DNA of 64,000 bases from Vicinamibacterales bacterium (GCA_958296065.1 CATQHX010000073.1:124001-188000), one strand, 5' to 3'. Counted from the stretch's first letter, positions 26,191 to 35,214 are shown. Notes: generated from the letters alone by a model not told the origin. Numbers and translations are program-made.

Positions 26191-27381
26191 TCACCGGCGC
26201 GGCGCGGACGGCGGCACGACGCTCGGCGTGTCCACGGGGCCCGCAAGCTCCCGCCAGGTGGGTGTGCCGTCGGTTCCGAGCAGCAGGTCCACCACCAGGC
26301 CGTAGCTGGCGATTCCGGCCGCGACGCGATTGGCGCGCAGGTACCCGTCGTAGACGCGGCTCGCGCCGCGGCGCACCAACGGCACGGCTTCTCGAACACG
26401 CGCGGCGATGGCCCGCAGATCCTCCCGCGGGCCATCGTCGAGCTCCGCCCAAACCCGGTCGCGCGCATCCGCCGGAAGATGGCGGACGAGCTGCTGCGAG
26501 AGAAACAGCCAGGCACTGTAGCGGCTCTGGACGTCGCCCGCCAGGCAGGTGAGCACGCCGACGAAGCTGGCCTCGGACTCGTTCGCGTAGCCGGCCAGAT
26601 GGGACCACTCGTGGGCGACGAGGAACGGGCGCTCGAACGGCAGCACGGTCCCGTTGACGAGCACCTCGAGGGTGAACGGGCTCAGCATGCCGTCGATGCC
26701 GGCACGGCGGAAGTACGCGGTCAGCAGGGTGGTCTTGGGACGTCCGGCCAGCGCCGTACGCGACGCTCCGAGGCGACGTTGCACGCGCTCGAACGCGGAC
26801 CCGAACCGATCCGGAAGCGCTTCGAGAGACGGCCACGGCTCGGCGGCGGCCGGTGCGTGGAGCGCGTTCAGGCGGTCGACCGACTCCGACGCCAGCGACG
26901 CGAGCGCTGTCGGCGAGATGCGGGCCGGGTCGTAGTCGAGCTTGTCCGCCAGTGGCAGCCGCCGGTAGTTGAGCCCCCACAGCGCCAGGAAGACGAGATA
27001 GAGCACGGCAACCGCCGCGCCGGTGCGCAGCGTCAGCCGGGCTAGGGCCACGCCCCGCCCGCGCCGTCGCGGGTCCCGCCGACGCAGCTCCCGCCACCAC
27101 CAGTAGCCGAGCCCGACCAGGCCGACGACAGCGAGCACGTCGAGCAGCGAGAAGCCCACGAAGCCGCCGGCCGGCGTCAGGATGCGTTGAACGACCAGAT
27201 ACCACTGCCGGGAGTAGATCCGTTCCACCCCCGCGGCAGAGGTCGGCGCGAGGGCGGCGACGACAGCCGCGGCAATGATCGCGGCCGATAGCCACGGGCG
27301 ACGCGGTCGAGTCGCCCGAGCCCCGAACGCGACGGCGGTGCGTTCCGGACCACCGGCGCCCGCACGCCTCTCGTCTACCAC
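26191..27381 (-). CDS. DUF3810 family membrane-anchored putative zinc protease
   Basis: A 396-residue protein of the DUF3810 type. Two or three membrane helices lie in the first ~120 residues (a hydrophobic segment before LAPTSAAGVERIYSRQWY, then LLDVLAVVGLVGLGYWWW and VLYLVFLALWGLNYRR). A domain with a gluzincin-like motif HEWSH (residues 257-261) and downstream NESEASFVG follows, suggesting a zinc peptidase active site. GTG 27381 overlaps the end of the ABC ATPase gene by 7 bp, implying coupling; upstream frame sequence is shadow. Substrate unknown. Confidence 0.8.
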   Translation of the reverse strand: MVDERRAGAGGPERTAVAFGARATRPRRPWLSAAIIAAAVVAALAPTSAAGVERIYSRQWYLVVQRILTPAGGFVGFSLLDVLAVVGLVGLGYWWWRELRRRDPRRRGRGVALARLTLRTGAAVAVLYLVFLALWGLNYRRLPLADKLDYDPARISPTALASLASESVDRLNALHAPAAAEPWPSLEALPDRFGSAFERVQRRLGASRTALAGRPKTTLLTAYFRRAGIDGMLSPFTLEVLVNGTVLPFERPFLVAHEWSHLAGYANESEASFVGVLTCLAGDVQSRYSAWLFLSQQLVRHLPADARDRVWAELDDGPREDLRAIAARVREAVPLVRRGASRVYDGYLRANRVAAGIASYGLVVDLLLGTDGTPTWRELAGPVDTPSVVPPSAPRR

Positions 27382-28469
27382 TGTTCCAGGCGGACGCCGC
27401 GATCGTCGAAGACGATGAAGTGCTTGGGAAGGATGCGAACCGCCACCCGCTCGTCCGCCTCGTACGGCTCGTCGGCCAGCGCCCGCAGGCGTACGCCCTC
27501 GGTCGCGACGGTCACGAGCCACCGCTCGTCGCTGCGTTCGCGGGAGACGACGCGGCCGCGCCAACCCGTACCCTCGCGGTGGAGGCGCGCGTGCTGCGGC
27601 CGAATGCCGACCGTGACGTCGCGGCAGAACTCCTCGGCGATGCGGCCCGCCAGCGCTACGGTCCGGTTGCCGACCAGGAGCGCCTGTCCGTCCTTCTCCA
27701 GGATGGCCGGGACCAGATTGATTGGGGGCTGGCCGAACAGCCGCGCCACGAGCTCGTTCGCAGGCCGGTCCCGTACGTCGTCCGGCGTCCCGGACTGAAC
27801 GACTCGGCCGCTGTCGAGCACCACGACGCGGTCCGCGAGGGCCAGCGCATCGTCGCCGTCCCGGGTGGCGTAGATCAACGTCCGGTGCTCCGGTCGCGCG
27901 CGCAGCTTGCGCAGATCACGCACGAACGCTCGACGCGCGACGGCATCGGTGAACGCCGGTTTGCCGCTCAGGTCGTCCACGAGCAGCAGGTCCGGAAGGT
28001 CGTCCCGGTTCGGTGCCGCCCCAGCCCAGCCGAGGTCACGCTTCGTTCCGTCCGCGGAAATGACGGCGGAATGCACGTTGCCGGCATCATTGGACCACTC
28101 CCCCGCCGGCTCGCGGCGGGCGCCGTCGAGCGCCATCTGCGGAAATGCGTAGCGCCGGATCGCCACGCCGCGCCATTCCTCGGTGTGCCACCGCGGGGGA
28201 AACGCGTCACCGGAACCTTCGGAGCGCCACCCGCGGACCAGCCCCGGCCTGGTAGCGCCCGGCTCACGGTCGTCGTGGGTTCCCATGATGACGCCGTCGT
28301 CGCCGTCCGACCGCTCACCCACGAAGTGCAGCAGGGCCGACTTGCCGGCGCCCGCCGGCCCGACCACGCACACGATCTCGCCCGGCCGCGCATAGAGCGA
28401 CACGCGGTCGAGAACCGGCTTTCCAGCGCCTTCGTCCGGCTGCGCAATCTTGTCGAGAAAGACGTACAT
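27375..28469 (-). CDS. degenerate ABC transporter ATP-binding protein with TOBE-like C terminus
   Basis: 364 residues resembling the MalK/UgpC-type sugar ABC ATPase. Walker A GPAGAGKS (37-44) is intact. The Walker B-like stretch reads LLLVDDLSGKP, with aspartate in place of the catalytic glutamate, and no LSGGQ signature or clear Q-loop is found: the region in between is replaced by unrelated hydrophilic sequence. The later D-loop/H-loop area (TLIYATRDGDDALALADRVVVLDSG) and a TOBE-like tail (VTVGIRPQHARL) remain. No permease gene adjoins. It may have a regulatory rather than transport role. ATG 28469 is chosen by homology. It overlaps the DUF3810 gene. Confidence 0.7.
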   Translation of the reverse strand: MYVFLDKIAQPDEGAGKPVLDRVSLYARPGEIVCVVGPAGAGKSALLHFVGERSDGDDGVIMGTHDDREPGATRPGLVRGWRSEGSGDAFPPRWHTEEWRGVAIRRYAFPQMALDGARREPAGEWSNDAGNVHSAVISADGTKRDLGWAGAAPNRDDLPDLLLVDDLSGKPAFTDAVARRAFVRDLRKLRARPEHRTLIYATRDGDDALALADRVVVLDSGRVVQSGTPDDVRDRPANELVARLFGQPPINLVPAILEKDGQALLVGNRTVALAGRIAEEFCRDVTVGIRPQHARLHREGTGWRGRVVSRERSDERWLVTVATEGVRLRALADEPYEADERVAVRILPKHFIVFDDRGVRLEQW

Positions 28470-28501
28470 GACGGGCAATTCGAGGCCGCGAAGCCCCATG
28501 G

Positions 28502-28507
28502 TACACT
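28502..28507 (+). promoter_or_regulatory. -10-like hexamer before molybdopterin oxidoreductase
   Basis: TACACT five bases before ATG 28513, no Shine-Dalgarno sequence: a leaderless arrangement. Confidence 0.35.
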
Positions 28508-28512
28508 GTCGA

Positions 28513-30603
28513 ATGCCCGCCGATGAAGACCTGACCTGGGGCCGCTCGACGGTAGAAACGGCCTGTCCGCTCGACTGCCCCGACGGCTGCAGCCTGGCCA
28601 TCTCTCTCGAACGGGGCCGGATCCGGAAGATCGACCACTCGCCCCGGTACCCCGGCACCAACGGCTTCATCTGCAGCAAGGTCCGGCGCTTTGAACGGCG
28701 CGTCTACGGCGAGGAACGGTTGCTCCATCCGGGATCCAGACGCGGCGCGAAGGGAGAAGCGAGCTTCAACCGGATCGGCTGGGACCAGGCGCTCGAAACC
28801 GTCGCCGGCCGCATGCGGGCGATCCGCAAGGAGTTCGGCGCCGAGGCGATTCTGCCGCTCTCCTACGGCGGCTCGAACGGGCTGCTGACGCAGGACACCA
28901 CCGACGCCCGCCTCTTCCGCGCCTTCGGTACCTCGCGCCTCGCGCGCAACGTCTGCGCCGCCCCGACGACGGCGGTGACCGCCGCGCTCTACGGCCGCAT
29001 GGCCGGCGTGGCCTATGAAGACTACCGGCACGCGGGGTTGGTCGTCATCTGGGGCGCCAATCCCTCCACCTCCGGATTCCACCTCGTGCCGCACGTGCGT
29101 CAGGCTGCGCGGGACGGCGCGGCGGTCGTGGTCATCGATCCGCGCCGGACCCCGCTCGCCAAGCGGGCGGACATCCATCTGGCCGTACGGCCGGGAACCG
29201 ACGTGGTCGTCGCCCTGGCCATCCACCGCTTCCTCTTCGAGCACGGCCTTGCGGACGAGGCGTTCCTCGCAGAATGGACGCACAACGCGGACGAGCTGCG
29301 GCGTCGCGCGTCCGAATGGACGTTCGAGCGCGCCGCAGCCGTCGCCGAGATCGATCCCGACCTGCTGGAGAAGGTGGCCGAGCTGTACGCGGAGACATCC
29401 CCCGCCGTCATCCGCTGCGGCTGGGGCCTGGAGCGCAACCGCAACGGCGGCAACGCAGCCCTGGCGGTGCTGGCGCTACCGGCCGTCGGCGGGAAGTTCG
29501 GGGTGCGCGGCGGCGGATTCTCCATGAGCAGCTCGCGCGCCATCCCCCTGTCGGAGGAAGACTGGATCGAGACCGAAGAGCCGCGGACGCGCCTGGTCAA
29601 CATGAACCGGCTCGGCCGCGCGCTGACCGACTACAGCGATCCACCGATCAAGATGCTCTTCGTCTACAACTGCAACCCCCTGGCCACGATGCCGGCCCAG
29701 AACCGGGTGCTGGCCGGACTCGAGCGCGACGACTTGTTCACGGTGGTGTTCGACCAGGTGATGACGGACACGGCCCGCTGGGCCGATGTCGTCCTGCCGG
29801 CCACCACGTTCCTGGAACAATACGACCTGGCCCTCGGCTACGGACACGGCGCCGTCCAGCTCGTGCAGCCGGTGATCGAGCCGGCGGGCGAGTCACGGCC
29901 GAACGTGGAGGTGTTCGCCGAGCTCGCGACGCGGCTCGGGATCGAGATCGGCGAGCTGGAGAGTGACACCGGCACGCTGATGCACGTCGCCGGCGCACTG
30001 CCGGAGAACGCCGGCCGGGAACTCCTCGACCGCGGCATCACCCGCGGGTCGGCGCCCGCCGCCCCCGTGCAGTTCGGCGACGTCTTTCCGCGGACGGCGG
30101 ACGGGCGAGTCGACCTGTTGCCGGCGGCCCTCGAGGGCTCCGCCCCGCTCGGTCTCTACCGTTTCCAGACGGAGCCGGCTCCGGACCGCTACCCGCTCGC
30201 GCTGATCTCCCCCGCCAGCGACAAGACCGTCTCGTCCACGCTCGGCGAGCTACGCACACGGCAGGTCCGGCTCCAAATCCACCCGCGCGACGCGGAGGCG
30301 CGCGATCTCTCGACCGGCGACGTCGCTCGCGTCTTCAACGAGGAGGGTGAGATCCACTGCGCCGTCAGTGTCAACCCCGACGTGAGACCCGGCGTGGTCA
30401 GCCTCCCGAAAGGCCTCTGGCGGCGCAACACCATGAACGGCTGCACCGCCAACGCGCTGGTCTCCGACGAGTTGACCGACCTGGGCGACGGTGCCTGCTT
30501 CAACGACGCCCGCGTGGAAGTGACCCGCGTCGTGACCGCCGAGCTCGGGGACCGGAACATTGCCCTCTGGACCGGTCCCGCATCACCGAAGCGGGTACAC
30601 TAG
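28513..30603 (+). CDS. molybdopterin-dependent oxidoreductase, formate dehydrogenase/BisC-like
   Basis: A 696-residue member of the DMSO-reductase superfamily binding molybdopterin-guanine dinucleotide and one [4Fe-4S] cluster. Cluster ligands are Cys18, Cys22, Cys26 and Cys54 (CPLDCPDGC to FICSK). Cofactor-binding parts include LSYGGSNGLL, ARNVCAAPTTA (possible Mo-ligand cysteine), VIWGANPSTSG and YNCNPLATMPAQN. The C-terminal molydop-binding domain contains LISPASDKTVSSTLGELRT. No twin-arginine signal, so it is cytosolic. The physiological substrate cannot be told. No electron-transfer subunit adjoins; yggX follows after 45 bp. Confidence 0.88.
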   Translation: MPADEDLTWGRSTVETACPLDCPDGCSLAISLERGRIRKIDHSPRYPGTNGFICSKVRRFERRVYGEERLLHPGSRRGAKGEASFNRIGWDQALETVAGRMRAIRKEFGAEAILPLSYGGSNGLLTQDTTDARLFRAFGTSRLARNVCAAPTTAVTAALYGRMAGVAYEDYRHAGLVVIWGANPSTSGFHLVPHVRQAARDGAAVVVIDPRRTPLAKRADIHLAVRPGTDVVVALAIHRFLFEHGLADEAFLAEWTHNADELRRRASEWTFERAAAVAEIDPDLLEKVAELYAETSPAVIRCGWGLERNRNGGNAALAVLALPAVGGKFGVRGGGFSMSSSRAIPLSEEDWIETEEPRTRLVNMNRLGRALTDYSDPPIKMLFVYNCNPLATMPAQNRVLAGLERDDLFTVVFDQVMTDTARWADVVLPATTFLEQYDLALGYGHGAVQLVQPVIEPAGESRPNVEVFAELATRLGIEIGELESDTGTLMHVAGALPENAGRELLDRGITRGSAPAAPVQFGDVFPRTADGRVDLLPAALEGSAPLGLYRFQTEPAPDRYPLALISPASDKTVSSTLGELRTRQVRLQIHPRDAEARDLSTGDVARVFNEEGEIHCAVSVNPDVRPGVVSLPKGLWRRNTMNGCTANALVSDELTDLGDGACFNDARVEVTRVVTAELGDRNIALWTGPASPKRVH

Positions 30604-30648
30604 CGACGGGACGGGCCGGATATCGACCGGACCGCAGCAGGAGGATCG

Positions 30649-30948
30649 ATGATGGCCGACACGCCGCCCGGAGGGCGCATTGTCAAGTGCGTCAAGTTCC
30701 AGAAGGAGATGCCGGGGCTCGACGAGCCTCCGTGGCCCGGTGAACTGGGCCGACGCATCTACGAGAGCGTGTCGCAGGAGGCCTGGAAGCTCTGGGAAGA
30801 GCGAATGAAGATGATCCTCAACGAGTACCGCCTCATGCCGTGGCAGAAGGAGGCCCAGGAGCTGGTTGCCAAGCAGATGGAGGAGTTCTTCTTCGGCGAA
30901 GGGTCGGCCCTGCCGCCGGAGTACGTCCCGCCCCAGGCCAAGCAGTAG
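30649..30948 (+). CDS. yggX: Fe(2+)-trafficking protein YggX
   Basis: 99 residues, close to the usual ~90. The family start IVKCVKFQKEMPGLDEPPWPG is intact, including the conserved cysteine, followed by GRRIYESVSQEAWKLWEE and LNEYRL. YggX protects iron-sulfur proteins from oxidants and may hand over iron. Two tandem ATGs (30649, 30652) follow AGGAGG (30639-30644); the second has the better spacing. It is adjacent to an iron-sulfur molybdoenzyme gene and probably co-transcribed. Confidence 0.93.
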   Translation: MMADTPPGGRIVKCVKFQKEMPGLDEPPWPGELGRRIYESVSQEAWKLWEERMKMILNEYRLMPWQKEAQELVAKQMEEFFFGEGSALPPEYVPPQAKQ

Positions 30949-30984
30949 CCCGTGGCGGAGTCCGAACGGCCGGAAACCCCGGCG

Positions 30985-32280
30985 CTATGCCATGTCGGCC
31001 TCGACCGCGATATCCTGGGCAACCTGAAACGACAGCAACCCGTGCGCGGTACGCGCCGCATCGAACACGTCCGCGGGGGAATTACCGCGCGCGAAAATGA
31101 ACCCGGGATAGCTCGCCCCCTCCGGCCAGGGAACCAGCCGCTGGCCCGGCTTGACCGTCACGACGACATCCTCGACCAGTGGAACCGACCGGGCGGCGTC
31201 GAGGCCGTCCACGCGCTGGTGGATCCCGGCGCACGGTACCGGGATCATCATGACCGCCGCCGCATCCCGACGCAGGCGGAAGTCGGCCGCCGGGCGACCG
31301 AGCGCGTGCTGGAGCAGCACATCCTCAAGGGAGTTGCTTCCTCTGGAGGGCCCCTTGAAGCGCAGGGCCCGCGAGCAGTGCCCGCCTATGGGCCGCGCAG
31401 CCACTCCGAGCACAACCACCCCTCTTGCACCGAGACGGCACTCGGCATGCATGGGACCGTGCATCAGACCGAGCGCCTGGACCGCCGCGTCCACCTGCCG
31501 GACCACCTCGCGACGCGCATCCGCCGGGAGGGAATCGGGGGTGACGTAACCGGTCTCCTCCAAGAAGGGCCCCTCCCCCCCATCCGGTTTGTCCGAGATG
31601 GCCAGGACCTCCAGCGCCCCCTCCGACACCACGCCCTCGACCGCCACCTCGCGCCCGGGAACGTACTCCTCGAGCGCGAACGAGTCGTTGGCCGGATCAC
31701 GGAGGGCGCGAGTCTCGGGCGAAGCGAGCAGCCGGCGTAGCCGCTCGCTCGCGGCTACGAGCTCCGTCGGCGTGTCGGCACGCATCACGCCGCGGCTGGC
31801 GGACATCCCGAGCGGCTTGACGACGCAGGGATACGCGACCCGCCGCAACAGCACGTCGTTGTCGGAATCCAGGGGAATCGAGCGGAACCAGGGTGTGGGT
31901 AGCCCGGCCGACCGCATCCGCATGCGTGTCTTCACCTTGTGTCCGGCAACCCGGACCGCAGCCGGGGGATTCCCGCGAAGTCCAAGCGCACGCGCCGCAA
32001 GGGCCCCGATCAGCGCCGGACGATCCCCGACCGCCAGCACCGCGTCCAGGGGCGCGGCGGCGGCACTGTCGACGATCGCCTGCACCGCCCTGTCCTCGTC
32101 GTGGAATTCGATCTGTACAGCCCCATCTCCCCGGAAACCGTCGAGCGGGTGATGGCGGTCGGTGGCGAGAACCAACTCCACGCCCATGCGACTGGCCGCC
32201 GCGTCGAAGGATCGGACCTGGTAACCCGCGGTGGCGGCGACGAGCATTACACGCCGTGAAGCGTTCCGCTGTGGTGACAT
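30985..32280 (-). CDS. ATP-grasp domain protein, with an altered metal-ligand position
   Basis: A 431-residue ATP-grasp carboxylate-amine ligase-like protein. An N-terminal Rossmann-like preATP domain begins RRVMLVAATAGYQVRSF, ATP-binding contacts are YPCVVKPLGMSASRGV and LEEYVPGREVAVEGVV, and HAECRL (Glu280) is one Mg ligand. The second ligand position, normally Glu in E-x-[NA]-x-R, is Gly292 (VVLGVAARPIGG), encoded GGA, one base from a Glu codon. Activity may be impaired or the metal site altered. ATG 32280 is chosen by domain start. Substrate unknown. Confidence 0.75.
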   Translation of the reverse strand: MSPQRNASRRVMLVAATAGYQVRSFDAAASRMGVELVLATDRHHPLDGFRGDGAVQIEFHDEDRAVQAIVDSAAAAPLDAVLAVGDRPALIGALAARALGLRGNPPAAVRVAGHKVKTRMRMRSAGLPTPWFRSIPLDSDNDVLLRRVAYPCVVKPLGMSASRGVMRADTPTELVAASERLRRLLASPETRALRDPANDSFALEEYVPGREVAVEGVVSEGALEVLAISDKPDGGEGPFLEETGYVTPDSLPADARREVVRQVDAAVQALGLMHGPMHAECRLGARGVVVLGVAARPIGGHCSRALRFKGPSRGSNSLEDVLLQHALGRPAADFRLRRDAAAVMMIPVPCAGIHQRVDGLDAARSVPLVEDVVVTVKPGQRLVPWPEGASYPGFIFARGNSPADVFDAARTAHGLLSFQVAQDIAVEADMA

Positions 32281-32409
32281 CCTGTGAAAAGCGTGTCCCG
32301 GCTCTCGGCCCGAATCGTCCGGACAGACGGAACCCGACTCCGGATAGCCGACAGCTCTACCAGCCGTCAGCGCGGGTGAATCATCACCCACGGGAACAAG
32401 GCGCACAAG

Positions 32410-32441
32410 GTAGGAGCGAGCCCTTTAGGAGTAGCTCCTAC
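32410..32441. repeat. REP-like hairpin with GTAG foot
   Basis: Arms GTAGGAGC and GCTCCTAC (8 bp, perfect) enclose 16 bases that include a second small palindrome AGGAG-TAG-CTCCT overlapping the 3' arm. A GTAG at the hairpin foot is the hallmark of REP elements handled by REP-associated transposases. No such transposase gene is in the window. Confidence 0.4.
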
Positions 32442-32556
32442 AAACGTGCAAACCCGAATATACACACTACTACACCGGCAGTCCACTGGCAGCCCACCTG
32501 GTCGCCACCGGACGCGCTTCTGGTAGCCACCGGGAACGTTGGTCAGACCGGGACTG

Positions 32557-32660
32557 GGAGCTTGCGCCGCAGAACGCAGCGAAGCGAAGTGCTGAGGTGC
32601 AAGGTCATGGAGCGGGGGGGAGGGGCCGGAACGCCGAGCCCGCGAGGCGTTACGGGGCGC
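32557..32660 (+). repeat. interspersed two-hairpin repeat, copy 2
   Basis: Plus-strand orientation, beginning GGAGCTTGCGCCGCAGAACG and ending in the second hairpin (ACGCCGAGCC...GAGGCGTTACGG), which carries a substitution relative to other copies. It lies about 135 bp downstream of the symporter gene's stop. Confidence 0.85.
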
Positions 32661-32793
32661 TGACGGCCCCGATCGCAGGTTCCGCCTGCGGCACCACGGT
32701 TTCATTCAAGTACGATTGCAGCGTCGCGTACCGGTCGAACGGCGGCAGCTCGCTCCGACACGTTGGAATCAGGTGGAGGCGTGGCAGCGAGTC

Positions 32794-34230
32794 TCACAGC
32801 GCGGCAGGCCGCAGTTCGACCTCGGCATCGGTCGGCGGCGGCGTCGCCAGGCTGACGATCACGAGCGTGGCAATGGACAGGAAGAGCGCCGGATATGCCG
32901 TCTGCCAGCCAAACAGGTACGCCGGGCTTCCGTCCACCGCCCTCGCCAGGCCGACGATCTCCCAGACGAGAGTCGTGAGCATGCCGACCAGGATGGAGGT
33001 CACGCCGCCGGCTCGCGTCGCCCGCTTCCAGAGCAGCGCGCCGAGCAGAGCCGGCGTGATGCCGGCACCGTACATCGTGTAGGCCCAGAGCGCCATCGCA
33101 AGGATCGTCGGAAAAAAATTGCCCGCGATATAGCCGAGAGCACCGACCAGGACCACGATCATTCGCGTATAGAGCACCACCTGCCGGTCGGTGACGCCGG
33201 GGTTGATGAACCGCTGATAGACGTCCCGGATCAGGTTCGTCGACGGCGTCAGCAGGAAACTGTTGGCGGTCGAGACGACGATCGCAGCGGCGCCGCAGAC
33301 CAGCAACACGCCGAGCACCGGCGGCAGCGCGTCGGTGGCAACGCGGATGACGATCTCCTCGGACTCGGCCGTGCTCAACCCGCCGAGCACCAGGCTGCCG
33401 AAGATGCCGGTCGAATCGATGAGGGTCTCGACGAGAATAGTGCCGACGATCCAGCCGACCACGGCGAGACGCGCCGCCCGCTCGTCGCGGGCCGAGAAAA
33501 ACTTCTGGTACATGTTCGCTTCGCCCAGCAGCAGGAACATCGTCGGCAGAAACAGGGCGAACGCCGCCTGCGCGCCAATGTCGCCGAACAGTGATACCTG
33601 GTGCGGCTCGAGCGCGGCGAGCGACGCGGACAGACCGCCGGCGTCTCCTATCAGAAAGGCCACGCCAAGCATCACCGCGATGGTCATCACCAGACCGTTG
33701 CCCACATCGAGATAGGCGATCGACAGCATGCCGGCGAGCGACGTGAACAGGATGCAGAAGACCGCGGTGATCAATGCGCCCGTACCGGGATCGACGCCGG
33801 CCACCAGCGCCAGCAGGCGGCCGCCGCCACGGAACTGGTACGCGGCAATGGTCGCGTAGGCCAGCACCGTGGTCAACGTCCCGAGCACCCGCGCAGCCGG
33901 CCCGTACCGCAGCTCCAGGATATCGGGGACCGTGTACTGCGCAATGCGCCGGACACGAGGCGCGATGAAATAGACGAGCGCGATACCGACCCACGCCCCG
34001 GCCGACTGCCACAGCGCGGAGAACCCGGAGCGGTAGCCGAGCCCGGCCCCCCCGAACAGGCTGCCGGATCCGACCCAGGTTGCGAGCAGCGTAAAGACGA
34101 GCACGCGGGCCGGCAGGCGTCGTCCGGCAACCAGGAAATCGTCTCCGGTACGGACCCGGCGGCTCCGCCAGGCACCAACCACCACCAGCACCGACATGTA
34201 GACGATGACCGCCGTCAGCATGCCGGCCAT
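32794..34230 (-). CDS. sodium:solute symporter family protein
   Basis: A 478-residue inner-membrane SSF transporter with about 13 predicted helices, coupling Na+ entry to solute uptake. Family features include TGDDFLVAGRRLP in the first loop, LLATWVGSGSLFGGAGLGYRSGF, and the helix TGALITAVFCILFTSLAGMLSIAYLDV region. A characteristic stretch, STANSFLLTPSTNLIRDVYQRF, is found in the second half. ATG 34230 is the start. The substrate cannot be assigned. It is divergent from the LigD-type phosphoesterase gene, 22 bp away. Confidence 0.9.
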   Translation of the reverse strand: MAGMLTAVIVYMSVLVVVGAWRSRRVRTGDDFLVAGRRLPARVLVFTLLATWVGSGSLFGGAGLGYRSGFSALWQSAGAWVGIALVYFIAPRVRRIAQYTVPDILELRYGPAARVLGTLTTVLAYATIAAYQFRGGGRLLALVAGVDPGTGALITAVFCILFTSLAGMLSIAYLDVGNGLVMTIAVMLGVAFLIGDAGGLSASLAALEPHQVSLFGDIGAQAAFALFLPTMFLLLGEANMYQKFFSARDERAARLAVVGWIVGTILVETLIDSTGIFGSLVLGGLSTAESEEIVIRVATDALPPVLGVLLVCGAAAIVVSTANSFLLTPSTNLIRDVYQRFINPGVTDRQVVLYTRMIVVLVGALGYIAGNFFPTILAMALWAYTMYGAGITPALLGALLWKRATRAGGVTSILVGMLTTLVWEIVGLARAVDGSPAYLFGWQTAYPALFLSIATLVIVSLATPPPTDAEVELRPAAL

Positions 34231-34252
34231 TGTGGATCATAATGAGCGGTCC

Positions 34253-35047
34253 ATGCCTCTCGACGAGTACCGGCGCAAGCGCGACTTCAACCGGACCCCG
34301 GAACCGGAGGGCGGCGAGACGGGCCGGGCGCGGCGGCGCCGGCAGGAAGCGCGGGACGGAGGCTACTTCTGTGTGCAGAAGCACCTCGCCAGCCATCTCC
34401 ATTACGACCTGCGGTTGGAGCACGGCGGCGTCCTGCTCTCGTGGGCCGTACCCAAGGGACCCTCCCTGCGACCTTCCGACAGGCGGATGGCGGTACAGAC
34501 GGAGGACCATCCGTACGAGTACGGCAGCTTCGAAGGGGTAATCCCGGAGGGTTACGGCGCCGGCATCGTGATGCTCTGGGATCACGGCACGTGGGCACCG
34601 GAAGTCGAAGACATCGACGCGGCCCTGGAGAAAGGCGACCTGAAGTTCACGCTCGACGGCTACAAGCTCAAGGGGTCCTGGGCACTGGTGCGCACGCGGG
34701 ACCGCGAAGGCACGCCCATCCGGCAACGCCGGCGCAACTGGTTGCTCATCAAGCACGCCGATTTCTGGTCGGGACCTGTCGACATCACGGAGCTCGCTCC
34801 GCTCAGCGTCAAGAGCGAAGGGGACTTCGACGACATCCTGGCGGCCGACATGCCCGACCTCTGGCTCGCCGATCGGCCCGCCACCGCTACCGGCAGAGGC
34901 AGCGCCGCCTCCCTGACCCGCGAAGTCATCGAGCGGGCCGCTCGGAAGATCCTTGCGCGCCACGAGTCGGCCACCGCCGCACCGCCGGCCGCGACCAGCC
35001 GGAGGCGACGCCCCGCAGGGTCGTCCAAGGCACGGACGCGGCGCTAG
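34253..35047 (+). CDS. stand-alone DNA ligase D 3'-phosphoesterase domain protein
   Basis: 264 residues corresponding to the 3'-phosphoesterase (PE) module of LigD, which trims 3'-phosphate and ribonucleotide ends in non-homologous end joining. The core reads YFCVQKHLASHLHYDLRLE (catalytic His and Asp), LSWAVPKGPS and EYGSFEGVIPEGYGAG (third His in TEDHPYEYG). No polymerase or ligase domain is attached and no Ku gene is nearby. A basic tail of ~30 residues (SRRRRPAGSSKARTRR) may bind DNA. CATAAT nine bases before the ATG hints at a very short leader. Confidence 0.88.
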   Translation: MPLDEYRRKRDFNRTPEPEGGETGRARRRRQEARDGGYFCVQKHLASHLHYDLRLEHGGVLLSWAVPKGPSLRPSDRRMAVQTEDHPYEYGSFEGVIPEGYGAGIVMLWDHGTWAPEVEDIDAALEKGDLKFTLDGYKLKGSWALVRTRDREGTPIRQRRRNWLLIKHADFWSGPVDITELAPLSVKSEGDFDDILAADMPDLWLADRPATATGRGSAASLTREVIERAARKILARHESATAAPPAATSRRRRPAGSSKARTRR

Positions 35048-35052
35048 GCGCC

Positions 35053-35156
35053 AGGAGCTTGCGCCGCAGGGCGCAGTGAGGCGAAGTGCTGCAGCGCAAG
35101 ATCGTGGAGCGGGGAGATAGGCCGCAACGCCGAACCTGCAAGGCGTTTCGGGGCGC
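35053..35156 (+). repeat. interspersed two-hairpin repeat, copy 3
   Basis: Starts AGGAGCTTGCGCCGCAGGGC five bases after the stop of the phosphoesterase gene and ends about 60 bp before the stop of the convergent YvcK-like gene. Both hairpins are recognisable but this copy has more substitutions (GCAACGCCGAACCTGCAAGG in hairpin II). Confidence 0.82.
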
Positions 35157-35214
35157 CGGCCGCCCGGAAGCGAACGAGCCTTGCCGGCGCCGGCAAGCGC
35201 CGCTCGAACGAAGG

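Larger units (their letters stand above)
32281..32793. other. intergenic region with repeat copy 2 and a GTAG-type hairpin
   Basis: 513 bp between two minus-strand genes. No gene is supported. It contains a short inverted repeat (32410-32441), a less GC-rich stretch around 32450-32480, and interspersed repeat copy 2 (32557-32660). The promoter of the ATP-grasp gene must lie here. Confidence 0.5.

Noticed and set aside
28513..30603. Selenocysteine in the molybdopterin oxidoreductase
   Set aside because: The frame contains no internal TGA; a cysteine (NVCAAPT) is available as possible molybdenum ligand.
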